DNA from: Megaustenia siamemsis
Taxonomy: Eukaryota > Mollusca > Gastropoda > Stylommatophora > Ariophantidae
Direction: 5' to 3'
Assembly (NCBI GenBank): GCA_032433765.1
Contig: JAVIAB010000024.1
Span: forward strand, 9,283,821 to 9,347,820
Length of the DNA: 64,000 nt
Part shown: in pieces, positions 11,636 to 22,254 of the stretch
How positions within the stretch are numbered: position 1 is the stretch's first letter
Layout: each line of letters begins with the position of its first letter
Notes under the pieces: generated by a model
What the model saw: only the letters and a program-made list of their open reading frames with translations
Told to the model about the DNA's origin: nothing
Databases searched by the model: none
Made by a program: the position numbers and the translations under genes

Positions 11636-12275
11636 GAAAGGAACAATCTTACATAACGCATACAGTTGTATATAGAACGGTGTCAGTGAGAGGAACTATC
11701 TTAAATAACGCATACAGTTATACATAGATCAATGTCAGAAAAGGAACAATCTTATATAACACATACAGTTATACATAGATCAATGTCAGTGAAAGGAACA
11801 ATCTTATATAACACATACAGTTATACATAGATCAATGTCAGAAAAGGAACAATCTTATATAACACATACAGTTAGACATAGATCAATGTCAGTGAAAGGA
11901 ACAATCTTATATAACACATACAGTTGTACATAGATCAATGTCAGTGAAAGGAACAATTTTATATAATGCATACAGTTGTTCAGAGATCAATGTCAGTGAA
12001 AGGAACATTCTTATATAACGTATACAGTTGTACATAGATCAATGTCAGTGAGAGGAACAATCTTATATAACACATACAGTTGTACATAGATCAATGTCAG
12101 TGAGAGGAACAATCTTATATAACACATACAGTTGTACATAGATCAATGTCAGTGAAAGGAACAATTTTATATAACGCATACAGTTGTATAGAGATCAATG
12201 TCAGTGAGAGGAACAATCTTATATAACACATACAGTTGTACATAGATCAATGTCAGTGAAAGGAACAATCTTATA
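11636..12275. repeat. 52-bp minisatellite, left part (about 12 copies)
   Basis: Units carry the words gtcagtgaaaggaacaatc and tatataacacatacagttg. The array is interrupted by the transposon at 12276-13685 and resumes for less than one unit after it. Confidence 0.93.
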
Positions 12276-13685
12276 CAGGGTGTTTCTAAAGTCGCAGTGC
12301 AGTGAATTTCTACTCTCGGAAGAAAAACGTCACCAGAAATGCGGTTAACTAATGCGTCACACAAATTGTAAAATAAGTGGTATTATTCAAATATACTTGA
12401 CTGCTATCGGCGAGCTTATAATGGGTAATGTTGGTATTAACACAATAAAGTTGTGTCTAAAGCATATGTTGAAAATGTCCACCACGGGCCTCAAGACATG
12501 TCGTGATTCGTCTTTCCATATTTGCGAAAACCTTCAGAATAATGTCTGGTGATATTTGTTTAATCTTGACTACTATTTCAGTCTTTAGGTCATTAATTGT
12601 CTGCGGATTATTTTCATAAACTTTCCCCTTCAATGCCCCCCACAGATAATAATCTGGAGGTGTTAGATCTGGTGAACGAGCAGGCCAGATTCCACGTGAA
12701 ATAATGCGATCTGCAAATATGCTTTCTAAATAATTGAGTGTTGTTGTGGCTGTGTGTGCTGTTGCCCCATCCTGCTGAAACCAGGATTCCATAATTTCCC
12801 GTTCTGTAAGGTGTGCTATGAACGGTTCCAGAATTAAAGTACGGTAACGTTCTGCATTTATTGTTTCATTAAAAAATATAGGTCCTATTATCCGCATACG
12901 ACTTATAGCGCACCACACTCCGACTTTTTGATCGTAAAGCGGCACTTGATGAAATTCATGGGGGTTTGCACTGCTCCACAGCCGATTGTTCTGACTGTTC
13001 ACATAACCGGATAATTGAAACCAGGCCTCATCAGTGAAAAAAGTGACGTCAAGGATGGCAGCGCCATGTTCATAAATACAATTCTGAAACCACATGCAGT
13101 AGTTTAAACGGGATTCATAATCTCTTTCTTGGAGTTGAGACACTTCAGTTAATTTGTATGGACGATAGTGTAGTTCACTTCTTAAAACCTTGTGAACAGA
13201 ACTCTTAGATATTTGCACCTGTTGAGACAAGTGGTTTAAAGATGCATTTGGACTCATTGTAATTCTGTCTTGGAGTTCCATAATTTGGTCTTGTGAAACT
13301 GAAGGTCTTCCAGATCGGTATGCATCTACCACACTACCGGTTTCACGAAACTTTTTGATCAATTTTGTAACAGAATTTCGGTGAGGGACTTGTGAGTCTG
13401 GAAATTTCCTCACGAATTGTCTAATGACCTCATCCGTATATTTACCGCCATTACGAAAGACATGCTCAACCAGAAATACCATGTTTTCAATCGTCAACAC
13501 CATTTCCTTCAAGCAATGAGACAGTGAAAGTAGCGTAGTGCCCGTCCTTTACGTAAATAAAACCTTAAAGGAAGCAGCGGTTTGTTCATAAATGTGGTTT
13601 ACAAAATTGTGGTACGTAGATCATGATTACGTCATTTACTGAATATTAGAAATATTCACTGCACTGCAACTTTAAAAACACCCTA
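12276..13685 (-). mobile_element. Apparently complete mariner-superfamily DNA transposon
   Basis: A 1.41-kb element bounded by 32-base terminal inverted repeats (12276-12307 and 13654-13685) matching at about 29 of 32 positions. Each begins YAGGGTGTTT and ends GCAGTGCAGTGAAT in the inward direction. It sits in a 52-bp minisatellite: fusing the flanks and removing one TA restores the array word cttatataacac, so the target duplication is TA, as expected for Tc1/mariner. One full-length transposase frame fills the interior on the minus strand. Confidence 0.93.
12457..13512 (-). CDS. Mariner/Tc1-superfamily transposase, full length, 351 aa
   Basis: Predicted DDE transposase that would cut out and reinsert the surrounding element. 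The N-terminal 120 residues form two helix-turn-helix-like modules, with a GRPS hinge at 69-72 as in paired-type Tc1/mariner DNA-binding domains. The catalytic domain shows FFTDEAWF (D161), WFQQDGATAH (D248) and RSPDLTPPDYYLWG (D287). The last two acidic residues are 38 apart, unlike the 34 of classical mariner (DD34D) or Tc1 (DD34E). The sequence style resembles insect transposases annotated with DUF4817 and the DD41D/Rosa group, so it probably belongs near them; that placement is from memory of motifs. No stop or frameshift interrupts it, and it starts with ATG about 170 bases inside the right TIR. It could be active or only recently silenced. Confidence 0.9.
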   Translation of the reverse strand: MKEMVLTIENMVFLVEHVFRNGGKYTDEVIRQFVRKFPDSQVPHRNSVTKLIKKFRETGSVVDAYRSGRPSVSQDQIMELQDRITMSPNASLNHLSQQVQISKSSVHKVLRSELHYRPYKLTEVSQLQERDYESRLNYCMWFQNCIYEHGAAILDVTFFTDEAWFQLSGYVNSQNNRLWSSANPHEFHQVPLYDQKVGVWCAISRMRIIGPIFFNETINAERYRTLILEPFIAHLTEREIMESWFQQDGATAHTATTTLNYLESIFADRIISRGIWPARSPDLTPPDYYLWGALKGKVYENNPQTINDLKTEIVVKIKQISPDIILKVFANMERRITTCLEARGGHFQHML

Positions 13686-13730
13686 TATAACACATACAGT
13701 TGTACAGAGATCGATGTCAGTGAAAGCTCC
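13686..13730. repeat. 52-bp minisatellite, right remnant
   Basis: Continues the array at 11636-12275 after the transposon, starting with the TA target duplicate. Confidence 0.9.
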
Positions 13731-13774
13731 GACCCATCCCCCCCCCCCACTACGCGGTGATCAAAATCATTCAC

Positions 13775-13972
13775 CGCTATCACCCCATTCACCGCTACCT
13801 CCCCACTCACCGCTACCTCCCTATTCACCGCTACCTCCCCATTCACCGCTACCTCCCCATTCACCGCTACCTCCCTATTCACTGCTACCTCCCTATTCAC
13901 CGCTACCTCCCCATTCACCGCTACCTCCCTATTCACTGCTACCTCCCTATTCACCGCTACCTACCCATCCTC
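13775..13972. repeat. 18-bp minisatellite, about 11 copies
   Basis: Unit caccgctacctccccatt. As 18 is divisible by three, all frames stay open (NREVAV-type on minus); this is not evidence for a gene. Confidence 0.93.
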
Positions 13973-13984
13973 CACTCTGACTCC

Positions 13985-14770
13985 ACTACCCGTCTACTCT
14001 TCATCGACCACCCATTATTATCCTTTAAGCGTGATCGCAGCCTCTGTGACATGCTTGTCGGGAGCCGCCTTCCTGCCTCCACGTTCTAACCCTAGTCTAT
14101 GTCAAACTTGCAACCACGTCCACCGGACGGACACAGTTCTCTTCCCTAATGGTTCTATTGAGATCAGAGAGGGGATTCACTTGTACATCGCGTTAAATTT
14201 GTATATACCATCATATGTAAGCAATGTAAGTTGACTTACATAGGCGAATCCGGTCGCCGTTTACGAACTGATGTCGGGAACATCTGTATGATATCACTCT
14301 GAATGCTAGCACCCCTGTGGCATCCCACTTCAGCTATCAATACCATCAGGTTTAGACGGATATCCCAGTTACTGGCCTGGTGTCATGTTTGTCTAACCCT
14401 GCTCTGGTTTTAGTCCCCTTCAGGCAATTTTTCGTGTCTGTACTACATATCTTGATTATCCTCTATCACGTCTCACTTATCCATGCGGGTTCTGAGGTAT
14501 GTCTCGCTGGTTCGATCGCTCTTCAATACTGCTCAATATTTATTATCAGTACACGTCCCACATAAAGCTACACCTATCACGAGAGTATCCGGGGATTGTC
14601 TGCTGAGTGCTTACTTTCGCACACTCAGAGATCCCGAGTCTTTACTTGTGTCACGCTTGACTACATCACTACGCGTCTGACATCCGGTCTACGTATATGA
14701 CTGACTGCCCAGATGGCATGTGATAACCATCTCTCAATGTATGTGGACGGAGTCCACTTAACAAATTAGT

Positions 14771-14813
<43 letters not shown>

Positions 14814-14866
14814 TTATACTTTTATATTTCCACATTTCATCTATCCTCCAACATGTAACACATCTC

Positions 14867-14900
<34 letters not shown>

Positions 14901-15300
14901 GTATCACCATTTCATTTCTTATCCTTCTGTCCATCACACTTTATCTTACCTGTCCCTATTATCCTTGATGTAGCAGTATTTATATGTGCCTCATAATTTG
15001 TTGTCATTCATCTCGTTCCTAGAAAAGGTCGCATATTAACCTAAACGTCAGCGGTTTATTGTATTCATTTTGTGTAAAGCTGTCACCATACCTTGTAGGA
15101 GTGTATGTTACACCCCACTACTGGCTCATTGCTACCAGCTTTACCGCAACAAAGCATTTGTTTACCCCTTTCCCTCATGTATACTTAGGTTGGCTTACAC
15201 ATATATATTTATATATTTCTATTCACAAGTGGCTCTATTAATTCCATACCGATTTTATTTTGGATTCCTCCCTGGGAAAGTTTAAGGTGTTGTTCATTTG
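13985..15300 (+). mobile_element. Penelope-like element 3' remnant with GIY-YIG relics
   Basis: Translated fragments resemble the C-terminus of Penelope-like retroelements: FKRDRSLCDMLVGS near 14030, a Cys/His segment (CQTCNHV), then LTYIGESGRRLRTDV at about 14230-14275, a GIY-YIG endonuclease core, and TPVASHF-like residues. Downstream, 15000-15060 holds a degraded form of the sequence found at the ends of such elements (AAGGTC..ACCTAAACGTC). It is full of frameshifts and inactive. Confidence 0.7.
14772..14812. repeat. TA microsatellite
   Basis: Pure TA run; a CT run follows at 14864-14900. Confidence 0.92.
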
Positions 15301-15765
15301 CTCATTACAAATATTGTTTGAGAGTCACCTCACGGTGCCAGTAGTTTCGTTAAGTCGACAGATCATCCTCATTGCACATCGACAGATTTCGTTATCTATG
15401 TTGATGTATTGACCATTGCTCTTTATTTGTCGTATTTCTTCCACTTTTCTTCCCAATAGCTTCAGTCATCCATTTGAGTTCAATATTTACTTTTAATTTT
15501 GAGATTCTTCACAACTTTGGGCACATCCTTCTCTACCCGCCCAGTTTTTCACATTTTTACATTTGAGAGACTCCAATATTCATTTCTTCATCAAACAAAA
15601 ATTATTTAAAATATTTGAAAATATAGTTACCGAACGTTATAAGCATTGGTTCAGATTTGAAAATAGAACTTGCAAGTTCTCCCCTCTTATTTTATCTAGT
15701 GATGAATGGATTACTACGTTGATAAGCATCTTTTCCTAACTAAAGTAACATATATTCTACTTTAG
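15300..15765. other. Repeat-poor intronic sequence before micro-exon 5
   Basis: No mobile element recognised. Confidence 0.5.
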
Positions 15766-15786
15766 ATTATCGACAAAATACAACAG
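15766..15786 (+). CDS. Micro-exon 5 (21 nt)
   Basis: Acceptor acatatattctactttag, donor gtaagta. Phase-0 translation is IIDKIQQ. It lies in a stretch of about 500 bases free of recognisable repeats. Confidence 0.65.
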
Positions 15787-16141
15787 GTAAGTATCATTTT
15801 CTAGATGTTGTGTATCTTTAGTGTTTGATTAACGTAATGTCAGTCAATTACTTTAGTTATTTGCTACAGCGTATCCGTCTGTATAATATTTTGATCGTAT
15901 TAATTTGGTCGCAAAAAAGCACACACACACAAAAATGGAATTTATAATATTTATCAACAAATTGGAGGGATCATAAGCACCTGTGGTCACAATAGCAGGG
16001 TCGGCAGACCATCAGCTGACCAAGACTCAGCAGTTCTACCTCCTGGTGGTGTCAGTCAATCTGCGTTAAAACAAGCTGGCTAGAAGAAGCTATGGTTGCT
16101 GTTCTCCCTCTACTTTTGTCTCTTCCTGATATAGAAGACCT
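15787..16141. other. Unassigned intronic sequence
   Basis: Nothing recognised between micro-exon 5 and the 66-bp array. Confidence 0.5.
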
Positions 16142-16616
16142 AGTACTGCAGTAAATCTTAGTTGGACTAGTAGTTTATCAGCAAAGCCTGGGACTAGACT
16201 ACCTCCAACTACTGCAGTAAATCTTAGTTGGACTAGTAGTTTATCAGCAAAGCCTGGGACTAGGCGACCTCCAACTACTGCAGTAAATCTTAGTTGGACT
16301 AGTAGTTTATCAGCAAAGCCTGGGACTAGGCGACCTCCAACTACTGCAGTAAATCTTAGTTGGACTAGTAGTTTATCAGCAAAGCCTGGGACTAGGCGAC
16401 CTCCAACTACTGCAGTAAATCTTAGTTGGACTAGTAGTTTATCAGCAAAGCCTGGGACTAGGCGACCTCCAACTACTGCAGTAAATCTTAGTTGGACTAG
16501 TAGTTTATCAGCAAAGCCTGGGACTAGGCGACCTCCAACTACTGCAGTAAATCTTAGTTGGACTAGTAGTTTATCAGCAAAGCCTGGGACTAGGCGACCT
16601 CCAACTACTGCAGTAA
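16142..16616. repeat. 66-bp minisatellite, about 7 near-identical copies
   Basis: Units share actgcagtaaatcttagttg and cagcaaagcctgggactagg; only the first differs noticeably (CTAGACTACC against CTAGGCGACC). Very low divergence implies recent amplification or homogenisation. A minus-strand frame (16090-16668) reads through as 22-residue repeats containing GGRLVPGFADKLLVQLR. Confidence 0.94.
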
Positions 16617-16691
16617 AAGCTGGGAATTTCAAGAAACCCATTACGACCCGCCAAATTAATGAATCCAACGAAACATTCTGCCCGCATTATC

Positions 16692-16872
16692 TCGTAAAAC
16701 AAGGGGAAAAAAGTAAAGAGCCCCGGCACGCTAAACGGCGTAATAGGCAATATGGTGTTAGTGACCATAATTTGTATAGACCTTCGGCACGTGAATTTTG
16801 GGATAATGTGGTCGGTAATTACGCCCGTGACGCTTGACTTTCGCAGAAAAAAATTCGGTACGTATTTAAAAG
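16692..16872 (-). mobile_element. SINE-1e, body only
   Basis: Body sequence from the tail to the GGTACCCATTTAA-equivalent region; the tRNA head is missing. Confidence 0.75.
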
Positions 16873-16923
16873 TAAATTGTAATTTTGAATCAGAAAGAAC
16901 TGAACACATTTACAAAAAGCAGT

Positions 16924-17073
16924 CATCATCATCATGTGCCATACTGGTTGGCGCAGGCGATCATGTCCTTTCACAAACTTATATCTACCGTGCACCGTAT
17001 CAGGTCTGTTGTTCACTGTTTTCCATGCCATGACACCAAGGTATCCAGTATTTTCTCTCTTTGTCGCCCGATA
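16924..17073 (-). mobile_element. LINE-B 3' fragment
   Basis: CATCATCATCATGTGCC start followed by the LINE-B tail (minus strand reads LVSWHGKQ.TTDLIR and WRDMIA-like residues). Confidence 0.8.
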
Positions 17074-17836
17074 TAGTATAGGTTCAGTATAGTAGTATAG
17101 GTGCAGTATAGTAGTATAGGTGCAGTATAGTAGTATAGGTGAAGTATAGTAGTATAAATGCAGTAAAGTAGTATAGGTGTGCAGTATAGTAGTATAGATG
17201 CAGTACAGTGGTATAGGTGCAGTATAGTAGTATAGGTGCAGTATAGTAGTATAGGTGCAGTATAGTAGTATAGATGCAGTATAGAAGTATAGGTGCAGTA
17301 TAGTAGTATAGGTGCAGTATTGTAGTATAGGTGCAGTATAGTAGTATAGGTGCAGTATAGTAGTATAGGTGCAGTATAGTAGTATAGGTGCAGTTGGTAG
17401 TATAGGTGCAGTATAGTAGTATAGGTGCAGCATAGAAGTATAGGTGCAGTATAGTAGTATAGATGCAGTATAGTAGTATAGGTGCAGTATAGTAGTATAG
17501 GTGCAGTTGGTTGTATAGGTGCAGTATAGTAGTATAGGTGCAGTATATTAGTATAGATGCAGTATAGAAGTATAGGTGCAGTATAGTAGTATAGGTGCAG
17601 TATAGTAGTATAGATGCAGTATAGTAGTATAGATGCAGTATAGAAGTATAGGTGCAGTATAGTAGTATAGGTGCAGTATAGTAGTATAGATGCAGTATAG
17701 TAGTATAGACGCAGTATAGTAGTGTAGGTGCAGTGGGTTGTATAGGTGCCGTATAGTAGTATAGGTGCCGTATAGTAGTATAGGTGCAGTATAGTAGTAT
17801 AGTTGCAGTATAGTAGTATAGGTGCAGTATAGGAGT
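17073..17836. repeat. 19-bp minisatellite, about 40 copies
   Basis: Unit ggtgcagtatagtagtata. The long Tyr/Leu-rich minus-strand frames are by-products of the array, not genes. Confidence 0.94.
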
Positions 17837-17839
17837 TTA

Positions 17840-18498
17840 AATGCTTGAGAATAAAGATATTCACAAGTTTTAATAAAGCTGCCAGAATAGATACATAAAG
17901 TTACAAAAAGAATTGTGACTATAAAAGAAATAGAAACACAATTAATATAGATAATAAAATGGCATTTGACGGTCTTAACGAACGGTTAGGATCAAGTAAT
18001 CATGATAACTCAGTAATTTGGTAAAAATATGAGTGTCTTATTTCTGCATGCTGCTTGCTGAACAGCTTCTCTCGTAGCTGAATTTGCCAATAATGGACAG
18101 ACAGATCCATTAGTAGAACCAACAAATTGTATTCGTGGTGCCTGGCTTCGTCTCCTTTCCTCTTCACCGTTTATCTTCTGAATTGTATATTAGCACTGCC
18201 TTGAAATTATGCCATTTTTCAATTTTTATTCTAAATGCTCCACGACCTACAGTCATATTTTCCCAGTTTCTTTCACGGATTGAGAATTCCCTCAAGGAAG
18301 CCCTTCACACATCCTTATATCTCAGCACTGGTCTGCACTTTGGTCTTGCTCTGTCCTAAGTTCGCCATACAATATTTGTTTTGGGAATACGATTGTTTGA
18401 CGTTTCTCTTATATACCCATATAATGTATATATATAGAAACTTCAAACATAAATGTTTGCCTACTTTGAGGTAACCCGTTACTATTCAAACTTCTCAG
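17840..18498. other. Intronic sequence before micro-exon 6
   Basis: Bases 18055-18110 resemble 18955-19010 and may be part of a low-copy LINE tail. Otherwise nothing recognised. Confidence 0.4.
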
Positions 18499-18528
18499 TT
18501 TTTCATTACTTTGGATTTGTCATTAGCA
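18499..18528 (+). CDS. Micro-exon 6 (30 nt), acceptor less certain
   Basis: Donor gtaagta is strong. The acceptor tattcaaacttctcag has only a short pyrimidine tract, and a second AG lies two bases before the donor. With the first AG the exon is 30 nt and reads FFITLDLSLA in phase 0, a hydrophobic peptide. Offset 1 has a TAG. Confidence 0.5.
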
Positions 18529-18724
18529 GTAAGTATAATGTCCCAGAATTGACACAATTAGATAATTTGTATTATAAAACTTAAAATTGTTTTTTTTTTA
18601 ATTTGTTAACGAATAATCTTACGGGTCTGTCATTTCTACAGCTATGTTCTTTACATGGTAATAATTAAAGTATGTAAACATATGGCCCTTTTCGTCTTGT
18701 CAGACGGTTTAGTGGAGGCTATTG

Positions 18725-18940
18725 TGTGTTAAAGGCAAGAGCAACAGGAACCAGCTCCCACAATGAGATAGAGTTGCTTGCACAGAACAGAGACACATAA
18801 CGAGATTTGATAAAAGATCTTTACAAGAATTGAAAACTGCTTGATTTACAATTTAGATAAAAGAAAGTGTATCTGAGTCTATACCCTATGGCCCGGCTAC
18901 GGCTCGAAAGGTCAATAGATAGATAGATTGTGTATTTTGA
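18725..18940 (+). mobile_element. LINE-D 3' end with GATA-type tail
   Basis: Encodes NEIELLAQNRDT-like residues, then untranslated sequence with GGCTCGAAAGGTCAATAGAT and TAGATAGAT. Matches the minus-strand copy at 56222-56800. Confidence 0.75.
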
Positions 18941-19099
18941 GGTTTCTGTTTTTGTGGAACAGCTTCCCTCGTGGCTAATTCTACCAACACTTGACAAACA
19001 CACACGGCCACAGAAGGAAGAAGTCAGGCCCACTGATCCACAGGGTTTCCTAACTTGTTTCATTTACTTTTTTCTCTTCCATGTTTTGTCATTATGCCA

Positions 19100-19720
19100 T
19101 TCCTTATCAACATCATCATCAAGTACCGGACCTACTGGCGTAGGTGATCATGTCTCTCCAAAACTTTCGATCTCGATAGTTCTTTATCATTTCTGTTGTT
19201 GACCTTCTGCCAAGCTATTCTCTTAAGCTGTCTGGTATTTTTTCTCTTTGCTTCCCTCTATCTCTTCGTCCCTCAATTTTTCCAGTTGTTACAATATATT
19301 CCAGTTGTTCTCTTCTCATTACATGACCCAAAAAATGATGATTGTTTCTTTATAATATTGGAAATTATCTATCTTTTTGCTTTGACCTCTTTCAGAACAT
19401 TTTCATTACTCTTCTTAGCTGTCCATGGTATTCTCAACATTCTTCTGTAAAACCACATTTCTACAGACTCCAGTAATTTTCTTATCTGTTGTCCTATTGT
19501 CCATAATTCACATCCATATGTTATGACCGGCTCTACATAACATATAATAACTCTTTTTCTTGTTTCTATTGTCAAAAATAGATTGCATAGTATTTTCCTC
19601 ATTTTCTGGGAAGCTGCTTTTGCCTGAGCCATTCTGCATCCCACCTCTTTTGTACATCTTCCGTCTGAGGTTAACAAAGTTCCCAAATATTTAAATTCAT
19701 TTACCTTTCTTAATATGCAT
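19100..19720 (-). mobile_element. LINE-C copy, reverse transcriptase C-terminus
   Basis: The open part 19369-19686 reads TSDGRCTKEVGCRMAQAKAA, VEPVITYGCELWT and MWFYRRMLRIPWTAKKSN. The rest of the tail reaches 19100 with stops. It ends in a CATCATCATC run on the plus strand. Confidence 0.85.
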
Positions 19721-19900
19721 TCCTACTACACCTGTGTAAATGTGAATAGTGGAAAATGGTAAGAGATAAATGAGAATCTGATGAGCCACTACACAGACAT
19801 GACTACTCACCTTGGTCTTTGATCAGAGCCGCCCCAATTGTTCTGTATTGTGGGTAGTAGTAAACAGTACAATTCCTGCACATACTGTTTGACATTCATA

Positions 19901-20163
19901 AAGTAAACAAAAAATAAAGAGCCCCCGTCACGCCAAGTGGCCTATAGGGAATATGGTGTTAGTGACCATAAATTTTACAGACCTTCGGCACATGCTTTTT
20001 GGGGTAATGTGGTCGGTATTACGCCCGTGCCGCTTTACTTTACCAGAAAAAAATCAGGTACCAATTTAAGGCTAGGTGAACCCGGAAGCCGTCGGTTAGG
20101 ATCGAACCCTACCCATTGTCATTTGTAGTCCAGTTCACTAACCACTGAGCTATCGCGGCTCCC
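19901..20163 (-). mobile_element. SINE-1f, full length
   Basis: Complete body and head. It abuts SINE-1g; possible outer duplication TTTGACATTCAT (near 19889) and TTTGCATTCAT (near 20381) around the pair. Confidence 0.85.
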
Positions 20164-20379
20164 AATATGGTGTTAGTGACCATCATTTGTACAGACCTTT
20201 GACGCATGATTTGTTAGGGTAATGTGGTCAGTATTACGTCCGTGCCGCTTAATTCCCCCCCCCCCTAAAAAAAACCGGTACCCATTTAAGGCTCGGTGAA
20301 CCTGGAAGCCGTCGATCAGGACCGAGCCTGTTGTCCATTGTAGTCCAGTTCACTAACAACTGAGCTATCGCGGCTTCCG
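20164..20379 (-). mobile_element. SINE-1g, tail-truncated
   Basis: Second, more diverged copy in tandem with SINE-1f, carrying a C homopolymer and mutated boxes. Confidence 0.8.
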
Positions 20380-21010
20380 CTTTGCATTCATGATGTACAT
20401 TAGATCACCATCATACTACAGACTTATCAGGGAATTTAACTACTGTGTCTGCCCGATCCCATTCAATGACAACACCTAGATTCAGCTTACTTTCTATGCT
20501 TCCAATGATCGCTACAAATCCTATCTCCGATATTCTTGCTTGCGTTCGCCCCATGTCTAAAGTATTCTAGAGTATTCGTAGACTGTAGAATTCCTCTTCG
20601 TCATCAGCCCTTAAAAGGACGTTAAGTGGACGTGTCTGCGTTGTTCTGTTGCTTGCAGTATAACTGTTATATTTGCGCCTTTCGGCCCAACACATCTGAC
20701 CTCAGCTCGACATTTTTGAGTACCGGGTTGTCTTCCCTCTTCGATCCCTGCTCGCTTGGCCAGACTAGACAGGTTAGTCTCTTACTGGAGACACCGCGGA
20801 GAGGTGGAGCAGGGTCTGGATGGTTTTGGTTCACCGATCCTGGCGCAAGCCATCAGCTGTGGGTCGCTGACAACTTCCAGCTCTGGTGCTGGGAGGCACG
20901 ATCTCCGATATAAACATAGCAAGATATCTAAGACAAGAGGGAGTAGTGAAAGTACACAATAGATGGGATCCACATCATGGGAAAAGCTGACAAGTCCAAT
21001 GAAGCACGTT
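20380..21010. other. Unassigned sequence with one dispersed segment
   Basis: About 70 bases near 20825-20895 recur in reverse orientation at 28945-29015 (words AGCTGTCAGCGAC and CTTGCGCCA). No coding function recognised. Confidence 0.45.
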
Positions 21011-21014
21011 CTAC

Positions 21015-21110
21015 TGTACACTCTTTTTTATATAAAGAGACGAGACAAACTACGACGTTTCGGCAAAATCATTCATCGGGTATAAAACAACATATATTAA
21101 TACACACACA
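21015..21110 (-). mobile_element. Penelope-like terminal fragment
   Basis: Minus strand contains CCGAAACGTCGTAGTTTGTC, closely similar to the sequence at 34320-34350 and found at the ends of Penelope-like elements. Confidence 0.45.
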
Positions 21111-21337
21111 AAAGGCAAGTACGTATCTATCCAAAATGGTAATGTGAAGCGGTCGACTCGTGGTAGGTCCGAAAGAACGGAAGATGAAGTTGCAAGGACC
21201 AAAGTGCCTGTTGGTCACATGATAAGTGGTCAACGGGTAAGATATGATTTAAACTTAAGGTGACCATTTTTTTAAACTCAGCAAACTTTGGAAACTACCA
21301 GGGAGTGGAAGAATTAGCTTTTATAAACAGCTTTCTG

Positions 21338-21432
21338 TCTATCTGCCTGCCTGTCTGCCTACCTGCCTGCCTGCCGTCATGCCCGCCTGCCTGCCTGCCT
21401 CACTGTCTGTCTGTCTGTCTATATATCTATCT
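21338..21432. repeat. CTGC/CTGT tetranucleotide microsatellite
   Basis: Imperfect CTGY and CTAT runs directly abutting repeat T1. Confidence 0.9.
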
Positions 21433-21690
21433 ATTGTCCTTTCGAGCCAAAGACGACATATAGGGCAGAACCACAATCTCAAAAACAGAAACCGTGCCAA
21501 AATGGCACATATTGCAGAGATCACCACTTCTAAAATATATGGCTCTGTTTCCAAAACACATAAACATAATACTTTTACAATGACAGCCTGTCAAGCCATC
21601 AATCAACCTCCTTAGTCGCCTCTTACGACATGCCTGGAAGGTCACGGTGTTTCTATTCTTTACTTCCCTCATAATGAAGCCCGGTGACAC
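21433..21690 (-). mobile_element. Dispersed repeat T, copy 1
   Basis: Minus strand carries TTCATTATGAGGGAAGTAAA and GTCGTAAGAGGCGACTAAGG and ends TTGGCTCGAAAGGACAATAG followed by TAGATA units. Probably a short retroelement with a tetranucleotide tail; other copies at 24135 and 42489. Confidence 0.7.
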
Positions 21691-21793
21691 ACGGGATAAT
21701 TATTAAATAGACATATGTTATTGAGTGGTCTATGATGAAACACAATGATGTGCGAACTATATTTTATATTGTCTAATGTCTCTTCTGCTTTAG

Positions 21794-21811
21794 ATAGGTA
21801 CTTCATCACAA
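21794..21811 (+). CDS. Micro-exon 7 (18 nt), duplicated exon, copy 1
   Basis: Acceptor aatgtctcttctgctttag, donor gtaagta. Phase-0 translation is IGTSSQ. It forms the right end of a roughly 0.4-kb segment found again at 24135-24516. The two exon copies differ at one synonymous third position (GGT against GGC). Confidence 0.65.
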
Positions 21812-21939
21812 GTAAGTAATAACATCGAGCAATGATAAGACTGTTCAAAATTGATTTAGTTGTCGTCGTCTCATAAATCTGAGACTTTTACTAGAAATGT
21901 GCGTGAGCTTTTCATTAATTTACATACATGGTCAATCAA

Positions 21940-22250
21940 TCAAACAAACAATCTATTCATTAATTAAACAGTCAAACTATTAATCAATAAAATAATCGCA
22001 TTATCAATCAATCATACAATCAGTCTTTGAATCTATCACTCCATCAATCAATCAAACAATGCATCTATGAAACAATCAAACAATCTAGCAGTCAATCAAT
22101 CAAACAATTAATCTATCAATAAATCAAATAATGAATCTAGCAATCAATAAACTAAACAAGCAATCAATAAATCAATCACACAATCAATCTCATAATTAAT
22201 CAAACAATCAATACGTGAATCAGTCACACAATATATCAATCGATACCAGA
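21940..22250. repeat. AATC-rich low-complexity tract
   Basis: Degenerate caatcaatcaaacaat words. Confidence 0.85.
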
Positions 22251-22254
22251 GAAA

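Larger units (their letters stand above)
21433..21821 (+). repeat. Segmental duplication, copy 1 (contains micro-exon 7)
   Basis: Homologous to 24135-24516 with few differences, including 100 bases of intron outside repeat T and the first ten intron bases after the exon. Confidence 0.88.

Noticed and set aside
11378..11661. Opposing 92- and 66-codon frames between the G and C runs
   Set aside because: No domain, no splice context; likely incidental in a GC-richer patch.
18640..18656. Interval after catttctacag and before gtaata
   Set aside because: 16 nt, not a multiple of three, with a weak donor.
19752..19760. 9-nt interval TGGAAAATG before gtaagag
   Set aside because: Acceptor gtgaatag has no pyrimidine tract; too little evidence.
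19847..19873. 27-nt candidate exon (SRPNCSVLW) before gtagtag
   Set aside because: Frame is open, but the donor is poor and the acceptor tract is short.
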